A stretch of DNA of 64,000 nucleotides from Poritiphilus flavus. Lineage in GTDB: Bacteria > Bacteroidota > Bacteroidia > Flavobacteriales > Flavobacteriaceae. Below are positions 39,701 through 52,700 of this stretch, piece by piece (positions within the stretch are counted from its first letter, which is position 1; each line of letters opens with the position of its first letter). A program made the translations under genes and the position numbers. The stretch is from NCBI RefSeq assembly GCF_009901585.1, contig NZ_WXYO01000003.1, positions 62,001 through 126,000 on the forward strand. The letters are read 5' to 3'. The notes below the pieces were generated by a model. The model was not told where the DNA came from. It did no database searches and saw nothing but the letters and a program-made list of their open reading frames with translations.

Positions 39701-40200
39701 AGGCTTATGGCGACTCCAACACGGATGTGGATGACAACGGAATGTACGGTACGGGCAGCCCGGCAGTAGACGCGAACGGAAGCGTAACCGCAGCATCATA
39801 TCCGGTACCGGCGGATGCGAATACCAACAGCACTTTTGACTATCGTGAAGCGGCATCCCCTCCGGCCATAAGCGTCCAACCCGCAGATACCACCATTTGT
39901 CCGGGATGTACTGGATCTTTTTCGGTAACAGCCACAAATGCAGATACTTATCAATGGCAGCGTTTTAATGGAAGTAGCTGGGTAGACCTGGCTGATGGTG
40001 GTATTTACAGTGGAACCGCTACGGCTACTTTAACCTTGACCAATGTCACTACCGCGGAAAATGGGAATCAGTACAGGGTAGTTGTCTCCAGTACAACCTA
40101 TGTCTGCGACGTAATCACCTCAAATACAGCTACTTTAACCGTTGCGGCAAACTCGGTTATTACCAATAGACGGATAACATATAGAGTGGATCCGAACTAG
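36718..40200 (+). CDS. Large secreted FG-GAP / ASPIC-UnbV protein with ITNRRITYRV tail
   Basis: The 1160-residue protein has a signal peptide ending LLQSQ. Residues 45-450 hold seven FG-GAP/VCBS calcium motifs (DYDNDGDLD, DVNSDGRPD, DIDDDGDLD and others). An ASPIC/UnbV domain follows (about 455-540, RQVNGVYGHGTQSPEEVHFG), then a cadherin-like module (580-670) and thrombospondin-3 motifs. These motifs are interrupted by a Rossmann-like domain (about 716-903), resume to about 1010, and lead to an Ig-like module (1045-1140). The last 13 residues are ITNRRITYRVDPN, as in the upstream protein but with different codons. It is predicted to be extracellular; the ligand is unknown. Confidence 0.83.
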   Translation: MTLQFRFLPKKGYTCLLWLSCLMFTALLQSQTTYTESAASYNLNIGNGKDGGHAWADYDNDGDLDVLVLINSTSIRNFLMRNNGNGTFTNVQTTLAPGMIAGDRAERQAAWGDVNSDGRPDFMMNSSGTSSSQVAIQLFIQNADGTFGDGIGGTTPITVGEASSATITINPLNTEGAGFFDFEGDGDLDIFFDSHNYGIELLRNNYIDHTTNTVVNPAPSALFTHITTGNGSGVVNFGLNQFATDGDYGAAADVNDDGWVDLFMRKRDENDFFLNQGGTFTNGSDVAQAANGNKGGVGLWDLDNDGDLDAVWTENDLTQIFRNDGPGIWTALGAGTFPGLPQPSDTDNGSSSNDIDALAGGDVDNDGDIDILLVGDSRSYLFINQLNSPTPAPGVVGSGTAMTFTLDAATFNTRNGEGATMVDIDDDGDLDIYMNINHSSGNQLFINNLPAANRNNHLLIDVSEDRGANGSTGGTPERVAIGTNVLIRDCAGNIVSGLRQVNGVYGHGTQSPEEVHFGLPLGESETYIIEVRYPNFYDPSDPSGFSRLIATIVAQPSTIPGTNHYDLSTTDAEIVENVNPPDAVDDFFTLSAGTTISIQLSLFDNDSEPDGENFFIDSVVQPAIGSVVIDDADAGLVTFTYSAGTPFPGTTFDYTITDSTVSICPALGLSDTATVTLYEPCADPGGTDSDGDGINDVCDEDDDNDGILDQVESPRSVLWVTNGTPGSEEQNTIDKLVALGYSVTVVDDNVGGNADNFDVTFVFEDVFSGTAFANVANLATTTKGVITSEPALHDEILGAASGGASVNNLINIIDNTHPITSGLSLGNLDINDAEYYGNSLTTGTVLGRHPNGQASVAAWEQGDAMETGTAPGRRAIVPQTNGNGAFNAAGEDLLVQAIIWTASSDTDLDGIDDHLDLDSDNDGIYDVVEAGHDIAHTAGKLTAAVGLDGVADSVQASGQEDSGTVIYTLLDSDGDSNYDFREGDSDNDGCNDADEAYGDSNTDVDDNGMYGTGSPAVDANGSVTAASYPVPADANTNSTFDYREAASPPAISVQPADTTICPGCTGSFSVTATNADTYQWQRFNGSSWVDLADGGIYSGTATATLTLTNVTTAENGNQYRVVVSSTTYVCDVITSNTATLTVAANSVITNRRITYRVDPN

Positions 40201-40717
40201 CGTAATTACCACAGAAAAGAACCACAGAAGTTAGGATTTTTCTTACCTCCCGGGGCACTCGCTAAACGTTGCTATAATTGGGTTGATCGACCAACGAAAC
40301 CTTAGAAAATCGATGAAATACATTCCAAAACCTCAACTTTTGACCCCTATACAGTAAGAATATCCACTTTTACAACATTTATTTTCCAGTGGTAGGTATA
40401 GGATTAAATTTGTATGGTGTAATTAAACCATTTGATTTATAGATAGATACAATCGGTTTGTTACCCCCAAATTTGAATAACTTGACCAAACTTAATGGAG
40501 TTTAAATCCAGAAAAAACCATGGTAACCCTAAAACCTACTTCAGGTTAGCTTTTCCTAATTTTTTCATTTCGGAAATCATCATCCATTATTGGACGAGTT
40601 GTTTTTGTCGTTTGTTTTAAACGTCTTGTTTCTAAGAACGCTATATGAATGAGACAGCATATGGGTTGGTTACCCAAATCTAAAAGAACGAAAAAGACGA
40701 TACGTAAAGCTACAGTC
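40201..40717 (+). other. Intergenic leader before the giant repeat gene
   Basis: This is about 500 AT-rich bases without a credible gene. TAAATTTG (40405-40412) fits the -7 consensus but is 300 bases from the start and lacks a -33 TTG at the usual distance. No terminator was recognised for the gene to the left. Confidence 0.5.
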
Positions 40718-43700
40718 ATGGATAAAAGAATTCTATTACTCATTTTCCTGATATCCGGATTTGCCTATTCGCAGACTACCGTAACGTTACAGGATCAATG
40801 TAACTGTGAGGTACTAAGCGGTACGGCGGTCACGGCTCCTGGAGCCACCTCTCCAACGGGTGCAGATACGGGTGATATCTATGTAAATACCACTACCGGG
40901 ACCATCTTTTACTGGGACGGCACTTCCTGGGAGCTGACCTCTTCCGATGACCAGCAGCTTCAGAATTTTAGCTTTAACGCTGGAACTAACCAACTTACCC
41001 TCGTATTGGAGAACGGAGGTACATTGAGCGTAGATTTATCAGTACTGGATAACAGCGGAACGGACAATCAGGATGCCACTGAGGTTAACCTGAACGGACC
41101 CGTTGATGTTGATGGGGATGGGAATAATGAACTGACTGTTCAGCAAGCCATAGAGGATCTGGCAGCGATTACGGAGACCGTCACGAATATGGTGGATAAT
41201 GGGGATGGTTTTATTACCTATACCAATGAGGCTGGAGCGACACAGACAGTAGCTAAAGCGGATATTACGGATAACGGGGACGGCACTTATACTTTTACAA
41301 ACAACGACGGTACTGACGTGACCCTTGATACCAATGCGGGAACCAACCCGTATGACAACACCACATCGGGTCTTACGGCAACCAATGTTCAGGACGCTAT
41401 CGATGAGATCAACGCGGCTGCCGGAACGGTGGCTTTGGTGGACAATGGAGACGGTACCTACGACTTTACGGATGCCGGCGGAAATACCACCACCATTACC
41501 GATACCTCGATCTCAACCATCACAGACAACGGCGATGGCACTTATACCTATACGGATGAAACCGGGGCCACCCAAACCATCGACACCAATGCCGGAACCA
41601 ACCCGTATGACAATACCACATCGGGCCTTACGGCAACCAATGTTCAGGATGCTATTGATGAGATCAACGCGGCTGCCGGAACGGTGGCTTTAGTGGATAA
41701 TGGCGACGGTACTTACGACTTTACCGATGCCGGCGGAAACACCACCACCATTACCGATACCTCGATTTCCACCATCACAGATAACGGGGATGGTACTTAT
41801 ACCTATACCGATGAAACCGGGGCCACCCAAACTATCGATACCAATGCGGGAACCAACCCGTATGACAACACCACATCGGGTCTTACGGCAACCAATGTTC
41901 AGGATGCTATTGATGAGATCAACGCGGCTGCCGGAACGGTGGCTTTAGTGGATAATGGCGACGGTACTTACGACTTTACCGATGCTGGCGGAAACACCAC
42001 TACCATTACGGATACCTCGATTTCCACCATCGCAGATAACGGGGATGGTACTTATACCTATACGGATGAAACCGGGGCCACCCAAACTATCGATACCAAT
42101 GCGGGAACCAACCCGTATGACAATACCACATCGGGCCTGACAGCGACCAATGTTCAGGATGCTATTGATGAGATCAACGCGGCTGCCGGAACGGTGGCTT
42201 TAGTGGATAATGGCGACGGTACTTACGACTTTACCGATGCCGGTGGCAACACCACTACCATTACCGATACCTCAATCTCGACCATCACAGACAACGGCGA
42301 TGGTACCTATACCTATACGGATGAGACCGGGGCTACCCAAACCATCGACACCAATGCGGGAACCAACCCGTATGACAATACCACATCGGGTCTTACGGCA
42401 ACCAATGTTCAGGATGCTATCGATGAGATCAACGCGGCTGCCGGAACGGTGGCTTTAGTGGATAATGGCGACGGAACTTACGACTTTACCGATGCCGGCG
42501 GAAACACCACCACCATTACCGATACCTCAATCTCGACCATCACCGACAATGGGGATGGCACTTATACCTATACCGATGAAACCGGGGCCACCCAAACTAT
42601 CGATACCAATGCGGGAACCAACCCGTATGACAATACCACATCGGGCCTGACAGCGACCAATGTTCAGGATGCTATTGACGAGATCAACGCGGCTGCCGGA
42701 ACGGTGGCTTTAGTGGATAATGGCGACGGTACTTACGACTTTACCGATGCCGGCGGAAATACCACCACCATTACCGATACCTCGATTTCCACCATCGCAA
42801 ATAATGGGGATGGTACCTATACCTATACGGATGAGACCGGGGCCACCCAAACCATCGATACCAATGCGGGAACCAACCCGTATGACAATACCACATCGGG
42901 CCTGACAGCGACGAATGTTCAGGATGCTATTGATGAGATCAACGCGGCTGCCGGAACGGTGGCTTTAGTGGATAATGGAGACGGTACTTACGACTTTACC
43001 GATGCTGGCGGAAACACCACTACCATTACGGATACGTCGATTTCTACCATCGCTAATAACGGCGATGGAACTTATACCTATACCGACGAGACGGGGGCTA
43101 CCCAAACCATCGATACCAATGCGGGAACCAACCCGTATGACAACACCACATCGGGCCTTACGGCAACCAATGTTCAGGATGCCATTGACGAGATCAACGC
43201 GGCTGCCGGAACGGTGGCTTTAGTGGATAATGGCGACGGTACTTACGACTTTACCGATGCCGGTGGAAACACCACTACCATTACGGATACCTCGATTTCT
43301 ACCATCGCTAATAACGGCGATGGCACCTATACCTATACCGATGAAACCGGGGCTACCCAGACCATCGACACCAATGCGGGAACCAACCCGTATGACAATA
43401 CCACATCGGGCCTGACAGCGACCAATGTTCAGGATGCTATTGATGAGATCAACGCGGCTGCCGGAACGGTGGCTTTAGTGGATAATGGCGACGGTACTTA
43501 CGACTTTACCGATGCTGGCGGAAACACCACCACCATTACGGATACATCGATTTCCACCATTACCGATAATGGGGATGGCACCTATACCTATACGGATGAA
43601 ACCGGGGCAACCCAAACCATCGACACCAATGCTGGTACCAACCCGTATGACAACACCACATCGGGCCTGACAGCGACCAATGTTCAGGATGCCATTGACG

Positions 43701-46700
43701 AGATCAACGCGGCTGCCGGAACGGTAGCTTTGGTGGATAATGGAGACGGTACTTACGACTTTACCGATGCCGGCGGAAACACCACTACCATTACGGATAC
43801 GTCGATTTCTACCATCGCTAATAACGGCGATGGCACCTATACCTATACGGATGAGACGGGAGCTACCCAGACCATCGACACCAATGCCGGTACCAACCCG
43901 TATGACAATACCACATCGGGCCTTACGGCAACCAATGTTCAGGCTGCCATTGACGAGATCAACGCGGCTGCCGGAACGGTGGCTTTAGTGGATAATGGCG
44001 ACGGTACTTACGACTTTACGGATGCCGGTGGAAACACCACCACCATTACGGATACGTCGATTTCTACCATCGCTAATAACGGCGATGGCACCTATACCTA
44101 TACGGATGAGACGGGAGCTACCCAGACCATCGACACCAATGCGGGAACCAACCCGTATGACAACACCACATCAGGCCTGACAGCGACGAATGTTCAGGCT
44201 GCCATCGATGAGATCAACGCGGCTGCCGGAACGGTGGCTTTAGTGGATAATGGCGACGGTACTTACGACTTTACGGATGCCGGTGGAAACACCACCACCA
44301 TTACGGATACCTCGATTTCCACCATCGCTAATAACGGTGATGGCACCTATACCTATACGGATGAGACGGGAGCTACCCAGACCATCGACACCAATGCGGG
44401 AACCAACCCGTATGACAACACCACATCAGGCCTGACAGCGACGAACGTACAGGCTGCGATTGATGAGTTGAATACAAATAGCACAGACGATCAGAATATT
44501 AGTGGTTCCGGACTTAGTGGAACCGACTTGACTATAGGCATTGAGAATGGAACTAATGAAACTGTTGACCTGTCCTCTCTGGTTGATGATGCGGATGCAG
44601 TGATCGGAAACGAATATAACACGGGCGTGGCAATGAATGCCGGTAGCCTGGAGGTTATCGATGGAGGAGGCACCCTGTCTGAAAGCCTCATAAGTACCGA
44701 TGCGAATAATGATATTATTGCCGGTTCGGACGGTTCGCTCTATTTGAATGTGGCATCAGTGACTATCGCAGAGACCGTGACTAATATTGTGGATAATGCC
44801 GATGGAACCTTTACTTATACCAATGAAAATGGGGTACCCCAGACGATCAACAAATCTGATGTAACAGATAATGGGGACGGTACCTATACTTTTACCAATA
44901 ATGACGGTTCTGATGTGACTCTTGACACCAGGGCTTCCAGCAACCCATATGATAATACGACTTCAGGATTGACTGCAACAAATGTCCAGGCGGCGATTGA
45001 TGAGGTATCTGCCGGGAGTACAGACGATCAGAACATCAGTGGATCCGGACTTTCGGGTACCGATCTTACCATTGGAATAGAAAACGGTACTTCCGAGACT
45101 GTAGACCTTTCCAGTCTTGTCGGCACTGATGATCAAACTGCCGCAGAGGTCACTTATGATAATACTACATCAGGATTAACAGCTGCCAATGTACAGGCCG
45201 CTATTGATGAATTAAATACGAATAGCACCGATGATCAGAACATCAGTGGATCAGGCCTTGCCGGTACAGATCTGACCATAGGGATTGAAAATGGTACTTC
45301 TGAGACTGTTGACCTTTCCAGCCTTGTGGGAACAGACGATCAGAACATCAGCGGATCCGGACTTTCAGGAACTGATCTTACCATCGGCATAGAAAATGGT
45401 ACTTCAGAGACAGTAGACCTTTCCAGCCTGGTGGGTACAGATGATCAGAATATTGAAAACCTGGCTGTTAACACTACAACCAACGTCTTGACCGTAGGTA
45501 TTGAGGACGGTACAAGTCAGACTGTAGACCTTTCACACCTGGATGATGCGGGTACGGATGACCAGAACATCAGCGGATCAGGGCTTTCAGGTACTGATCT
45601 TACTATAGGAATTGAGAATGGTACTTCGGAGATAGTAGATCTTTCCAGCCTTGTGGGTACTGACGATCAGAATATCGAAAACCTGGCTGTCAATACGACC
45701 ACTAATGTGTTGACTGTAGGTATCGAGGATGGTACCAGTCAGACTGTAGACCTGTCACACCTGGATGATGCCGGTACGGACGATCAGAATATCAGTGGAT
45801 CAGGACTTTCAGGTACCGATCTTACCATAGGTATAGAAAATGGTACTTCAGAGACAGTAGACCTTTCCAGTCTTGTCGGCACTGATGATCAAACTGCCGC
45901 AGAGGTCACTTATGATAATACTACATCAGGATTGACAGCTGCCAACGTACAGGCCGCTTTTGATGAATTAAATACGAATAGCACCGATGATCAGAACATC
46001 AGTGGATCAGGCCTTGCCGGTACAGATCTGACCATAGGGATTGAAAACGGTACTTCCGAAACCGTAGATCTTTCCAGCCTTGTTGGAACAGATGACCAGA
46101 ATATCAGCGGATCCGGACTTTCAGGTACTGATCTTACCATAGGAATTGAGAATGGTACCAATGAAACCATAGACCTTTCATCTCTTGTAGATGATGCGGA
46201 TGCCGTGATCGGAAACGAATATAATACCGCCGTAACCATGAACGCCGGTAGTTTGGAGGTTACTGATGGAGGCGGTACACTGTCCGACAATTTAATCAGT
46301 ACGGACGCTAACAACGACATAAGTGCTGGTTCTGATGGGGCATTATATCTCAATGTGGCTTCTGTTACTATATCTGAGACCATAACCAACCTTGTGGATA
46401 ACGGTGACGGAACCTTTACCTATACCAATGAAAATGGGGTGCCGCAGACGGTCAGCAAGGCAGACATTACGGACAATGCTGATGGTACTTATACCTTTAC
46501 CAATAATGATGGTACAGATGTAACTTTGGATACCAGGGCTTCCAGCAATCCTTATGACAATACTACTTCCGGTCTTACGGCTACCAATGTACAGGCTGCA
46601 ATTGACGAAGTAGCTTCCGGAAGCACTGACGATCAGAACATCAGTGGATCTGGTCTTTCAGGAACCGATCTTACTATAGGAATAGAGAACGGAACTTCGG

Positions 46701-49700
46701 AGACAGTAGATCTTTCCAGCCTTGTTGGAACTGACGATCAGAACATCGAGAGCCTTGCTGTCAATACGACCACAAACGTACTTACTGTCGGTATCGAAGA
46801 TGGTACCAGTCAGACCGTGGACCTGTCTCACCTGGATGATGCGGGTACGGACGATCAGAACATCAGCGGATCAGGGCTTTCAGGTACTGATCTTACTATA
46901 GGAATTGAGAATGGTACCTCGGAAACTGTCGACCTGTCCAGCCTTGTAGGAACTGACGATCAGAATATCGAAAATCTGGCTGTTAACACTACAACTAACG
47001 TCTTGACCGTGGGTATTGAGGATGGTACAAGCCAGACTGTAGACCTGTCCCACCTGGACGATGCCGGTACGGACGATCAGAACATCAGCGGATCAGGCCT
47101 TTCTGGAACCGATCTTACCATTGGAATCGAGAACGGAACTTCAGAAACTGTTGACCTGTCCAGCCTTGTGGGTACTGACGATCAGACTGCTGCAGAGGTC
47201 ACTTATGATAATACAACATCAGGATTGACAGCTGCCAATGTGCAGGCCGCTATTGACGAATTGAATACGAATAGTACCGATGATCAGAATATCAGTGGAT
47301 CCGGACTTTCAGGAACTGATCTTACCATAGGAATTGAGAATGGTACTTCAGAGACAGTAGACCTGTCTAGCCTTGTTGGCACGGACGATCAGAATATCGA
47401 AAACCTGGCTGTCAATACCACTACAAATGTGCTCACAGTAGGTATTGAAGATGGTACAAGCCAGACCGTAGACCTCTCGCATTTAGACGATGCTGGTACG
47501 GATGATCAGAACATCAGCGGATCTGGCCTTTCAGGAACCGATCTTACTATAGGAATAGAGAACGGAACTTCGGAGACGGTAGACCTGTCGAGCCTTGTTG
47601 GTTCGGATGATCAGAATATCAGCGGATCAGGGCTTTCAGGCACCGATCTTACCATAGGAATTGAGAATGGTACTTCGGAGACAGTAGATCTTTCCAGCCT
47701 TGTTGGTACTGACGATCAGAATATCGAAAACCTGGCTGTCAATACGACCACTAATGTGTTGACTGTAGGTATCGAGGATGGTACCAGTCAAACGGTAGAC
47801 CTCTCGCATTTAGACGATGCCGGTACGGACGATCAGAATATCAGCGGATCCGGACTTTCAGGAACTGATCTTACCATTGGAATTGAGAACGGTACTTCGG
47901 AAACTGTTGACCTGTCCAGTCTTGTGGGTACTGACGATCAAACTGCCGCAGAGGTCACTTATGATAATACAACATCAGGACTGACAGCTGCCAATGTACA
48001 GGCCGCTATTGATGAATTAAATACGAATAGCACTGATGATCAGAATATCAGCGGTTCCGGACTTTCAGGAACTGATCTTACCATCGGCATAGAAAATGGT
48101 ACTTCAGAGACCGTAGACCTGTCTAGCCTTGTTGGTTCGGACGATCAGAATATCAGCGGATCGGGGCTTTCGGGTACGGATTTAACGATTGGAATTGAAA
48201 ACGGTACTTCGGAGACTGTAGACCTGTCCAGCCTTGTGGGTACTGACGATCAGAATATCAGCGGATCGGGGCTTTCGGGTACGGATTTAACGATTGGAAT
48301 TGAAAACGGTACTTCAGAGACCGTAGATCTTTCCAGCCTTGTTGGAACTGACGATCAGAATATTGAGAGCCTGGCTGTTAACACTACAACCAATGTATTG
48401 ACCGTGGGTATCGAGAATGGTACAAGTCAGACTGTAGACCTGTCCCACCTGGATGATGCGGGTACGGACGATCAGAACATCAGTGGATCTGGCCTTTCAG
48501 GTACAGATCTTACCATTGGCATTGAGAATGGAACCAGTGAAACTGTTGATCTTTCTTCACTTGTTGACGATGCCGATGCCGTAATCGGGAACGAATACAA
48601 TACGGGCCTGGCCATGAATGCCGGCAGTATTGAGGTTACAGATGGAGGTGGAACGCTTTCCGAAAGCCTTATCAGTACAGACGCGAATAATGATATTGCC
48701 TCAGGTTCTGACGGTGCCCTGTACCTTAATGTGGCCTCCGTCACTATATCTGAGACCATTACAAATCTGGTGGATAACGGTGATGGGACCTTTACCTATA
48801 CCAATGAAAATGGGGTGCCACAGACAGTTAGCAAGGCAGACATTACGGACAATGCAAATGGTACTTATACCTTTACGAACAATGATGGTTCAGATGTGAC
48901 TCTGGATACAAGGGCTTCCAGTAACCCCTATGATAACACCACTTCTGGTCTTACGGCAACCAATGTTCAGGCTGCAATTGACGAAGTGGCTTCCGGAAGC
49001 ACAGACGATCAGAACATCAGTGGATCTGGCCTGTCAGGTACTGATCTTACTATTGGAATCGAGAACGGTACTTCAGAGACAGTTGACCTTTCCAGCCTTG
49101 TAGGTAGCGACGATCAGAATATCAGTGGATCCGGACTTTCAGGAACTGATCTTACCATTGGAATTGAAAATGGTACTTCAGAGACTGTAGATCTTTCCAG
49201 CCTTGTAGGTACTGACGATCAAACTGCTGCAGAGGTTACTTATGATAATACTACATCAGGATTGACAGCTGCCAATGTACAGGCCGCTATTGATGAATTA
49301 AATACGAATAGCACTGATGATCAGAATATCAGTGGATCTGGCCTTTCTGGTACTGATCTTACTATAGGAATTGAGAACGGTACTTCAGAGACTGTAGACC
49401 TGTCTAGCCTTGTTGGAACAGACGATCAGAATATCGAGAGCCTTGCCGTCAATACGACCACAAATGTACTTACTGTAGGTATCGAGGATGGTACCAGTCA
49501 GACCGTAGACCTCTCGCATTTAGACGATGCCGGTACGGACGATCAGAATATCAGCGGATCCGGACTTTCAGGAACCGATCTTACCATAGGAATTGAGAAC
49601 GGTACTTCAGAGACTGTAGACCTGTCTAGCCTTGTGGGTACTGACGATCAGAATATCGAAAACCTGGCTGTTAACACTACAACTAACGTCTTGACCGTGG

Positions 49701-52700
49701 GTATTGAGGATGGTACCAGTCAGACTGTAGACCTTTCACACCTGGATGATGCGGGTACGGACGACCAGAATATCAGCGGATCCGGACTTTCAGGTACCGA
49801 TCTTACCATAGGAATTGAGAATGGTACTTCAGAGACTGTAGACCTTTCCAGCCTTGTTGGTTCGGACGATCAGAACATCAGTGGATCCGGACTTTCTGGT
49901 ACCGATCTTACCATAGGTATAGAAAATGGTACTTCGGAAACTGTAGACCTTTCCAGCCTTGTCGGAACTGACGATCAGAATATCGAGAGCCTTGCCGTAA
50001 ATACGACCACAAATGTACTTACTGTAGGTATCGAGGATGGTACCAGTCAAACGGTAGACCTCTCGCATTTAGACAATGCCGGTACGGATGACCAGAACAT
50101 CAGTGGATCCGGCCTTTCTGGAACCGATCTTACCATAGGAATTGAGAATGGCACCTCGGAAACTGTAGACCTGTCTAGCCTTGTGGGTACTGACGATCAA
50201 ACTGCTGCAGAGGTTACTTATGATAATACAACATCAGGATTGACAGCTGCCAATGTACAGGCTGCTATTGATGAATTAAATACGAATAGCACTGATGATC
50301 AGAATATCAGCGGATCCGGCCTTTCAGGTACTGATCTTACTATAGGAATAGAGAACGGTACTTCGGAAACTGTCGATCTATCCAGCCTTGTTGGAACTGA
50401 CGATCAGAATATCGAGAGCCTTGCCGTAAATACGACCACAAATGTACTTACTGTAGGTATTGAGGATGGTACCAGTCAGACTGTAGACCTTTCACACCTG
50501 GACGATGCCGGTACGGATGATCAAAATATTAGTGGATCCGGACTTTCAGGTACCGATCTTACCATAGGTATAGAAAATGGTACTTCGGAAACTGTAGACC
50601 TTTCCAGCCTTGTGGGTACTGACGATCAAACTGCTGCAGAGGTTACTTATGATAATACAACATCAGGATTGACAGCTGCCAATGTACAGGCCGCTATTGA
50701 TGAATTAAATACGAATAGCACTGATGATCAGAATATTAGCGGATCCGGACTTTCAGGAACCGATCTTACTATAGGAATAGAGAACGGTACTTCAGAGACT
50801 GTAGATCTTTCCAGCCTGGTGGGTAGTGATGACCAGAACATCAGCGGTTCCGGACTTTCAGGAACTGATCTTACCATAGGAATTGAGAATGGTACCTCGG
50901 AAACTGTCGACCTGTCCAGCCTTGTTGGAACTGACGATCAGAACATCGAGAGCCTTGCTGTCAATACGACCACAAATGTACTTACTGTAGGTATCGAGGA
51001 CGGTACCAGTCAGACTGTAGACCTGTCTCATCTGGATGATGCCGGGACGGACGATCAGAATATCAGCGGTTCCGGCCTTTCAGGTACTGATCTTACTATA
51101 GGAATAGAGAACGGTACTTCGGAAACTGTCGATCTATCCAGCCTTGTTGGAACTGACGATCAGAATATCGAGAGCCTTGCCGTAAATACGACCACAAATG
51201 TACTTACTGTAGGTATCGAGGATGGTACCAGTCAAACGGTAGACCTCTCGCATTTAGACGATGCCGGTACGGATGACCAGAATATCAGTGGATCCGGACT
51301 TTCAGGTACTGATCTTACCATTGGCATTGAGAACGGTACTTCAGAAACTGTGGATCTTTCGAGCCTTGTTGGCACTGATGATCAGAACATCGAGAGTCTT
51401 GCCGTCAATACGACCACAAATGTACTTACTGTAGGTATCGAGGATGGTACCAGTCAGACTGTAGACCTCTCGCATTTAGACGATGCAGGTACAGATGATC
51501 AGAATATCAGTGGATCTGGGCTTTCAGGAACGGATCTTACCATAGGAATTGAGAATGGTACTTCAGAGACTGTAGACCTTTCCAGCCTTGTTGGTTCGGA
51601 TGATCAGAACATCAGTGGATCTGGGCTTTCGGGTACGGATTTAACGATTGGAATTGAGAACGGTACTTCAGAGACTGTAGACCTGTCCAGCCTTGTTGGA
51701 ACAGACGATCAGAACATCGAGAGTCTTGCCGTCAATACGACCACAAACGTACTTACTGTAGGTATCGAGGATGGTACCAGTCAGACTGTAGACCTGTCAC
51801 ACCTGGATGATGCCGGTACGGATGATCAGAATATTAGCGGATCCGGACTTTCAGGAACCGATCTTACTATAGGAATAGAGAACGGTACTTCAGAGACTGT
51901 AGATCTTTCCAGCCTGGTGGGTAGTGATGACCAGAACATCAGCGGTTCCGGACTTTCAGGAACTGATCTGACCATTGGCATCGAAAACGGTACTTCGGAA
52001 ACTGTAGACCTATCAAGTCTTGTCGGTTCGGATGATCAGAACATCAGCGGTTCCGGACTTTCAGGAACTGATCTGACCATTGGCATCGAAAACGGTACTT
52101 CGGAAACCGTAGACCTGTCCAGCCTTGTTGGAACAGACGATCAGAATATCGAGAGCCTGGCTGTCAATACGACCACAAATGTACTTACTGTAGGTATCGA
52201 GGATGGTACCAGTCAGACTGTAGACCTCTCGCATTTAGACGATGCAGGTACAGATGATCAGAATATCAGTGGATCGGGGCTTTCGGGTACGGATTTAACG
52301 ATTGGAATTGAAAACGGTACTTCAGAGACTGTGGATCTTTCCAGCCTTGTTGGAACAGACGATCAGAATATCAGCGGATCCGGACTTTCAGGAACCGATC
52401 TTACCATTGGAATTGAGAACGGTACTTCAGAGACTGTAGATCTTTCCAGCCTTGTTGGTTCGGATGATCAGAATATCAGCGGATCTGGCCTTTCAGGAAC
52501 GGATCTTACCATTGGAATAGAAAATGGTACTTCAGAGACTGTAGACCTGTCCAGCCTTGTTGGAACAGACGATCAGAATATCGAGAGCCTTGCCGTAAAT
52601 ACGACCACAAATGTACTTACCGTTGGTATCGAGGATGGTACCAGTCAGACCGTAGACCTCTCGCATTTAGACGATGCCGGTACGGATGATCAGAATATCA

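Noticed and set aside
41325-44435. A ladder of +1-frame open frames spaced 255 bases apart
   Set aside because: They are shadows of the repeats in the giant gene; the products are Met/Pro-rich nonsense with no family resemblance.
45991-50068. Minus-strand open frames inside the giant gene
   Set aside because: Mirror images of the 35/39-residue repeats without independent coding signals.
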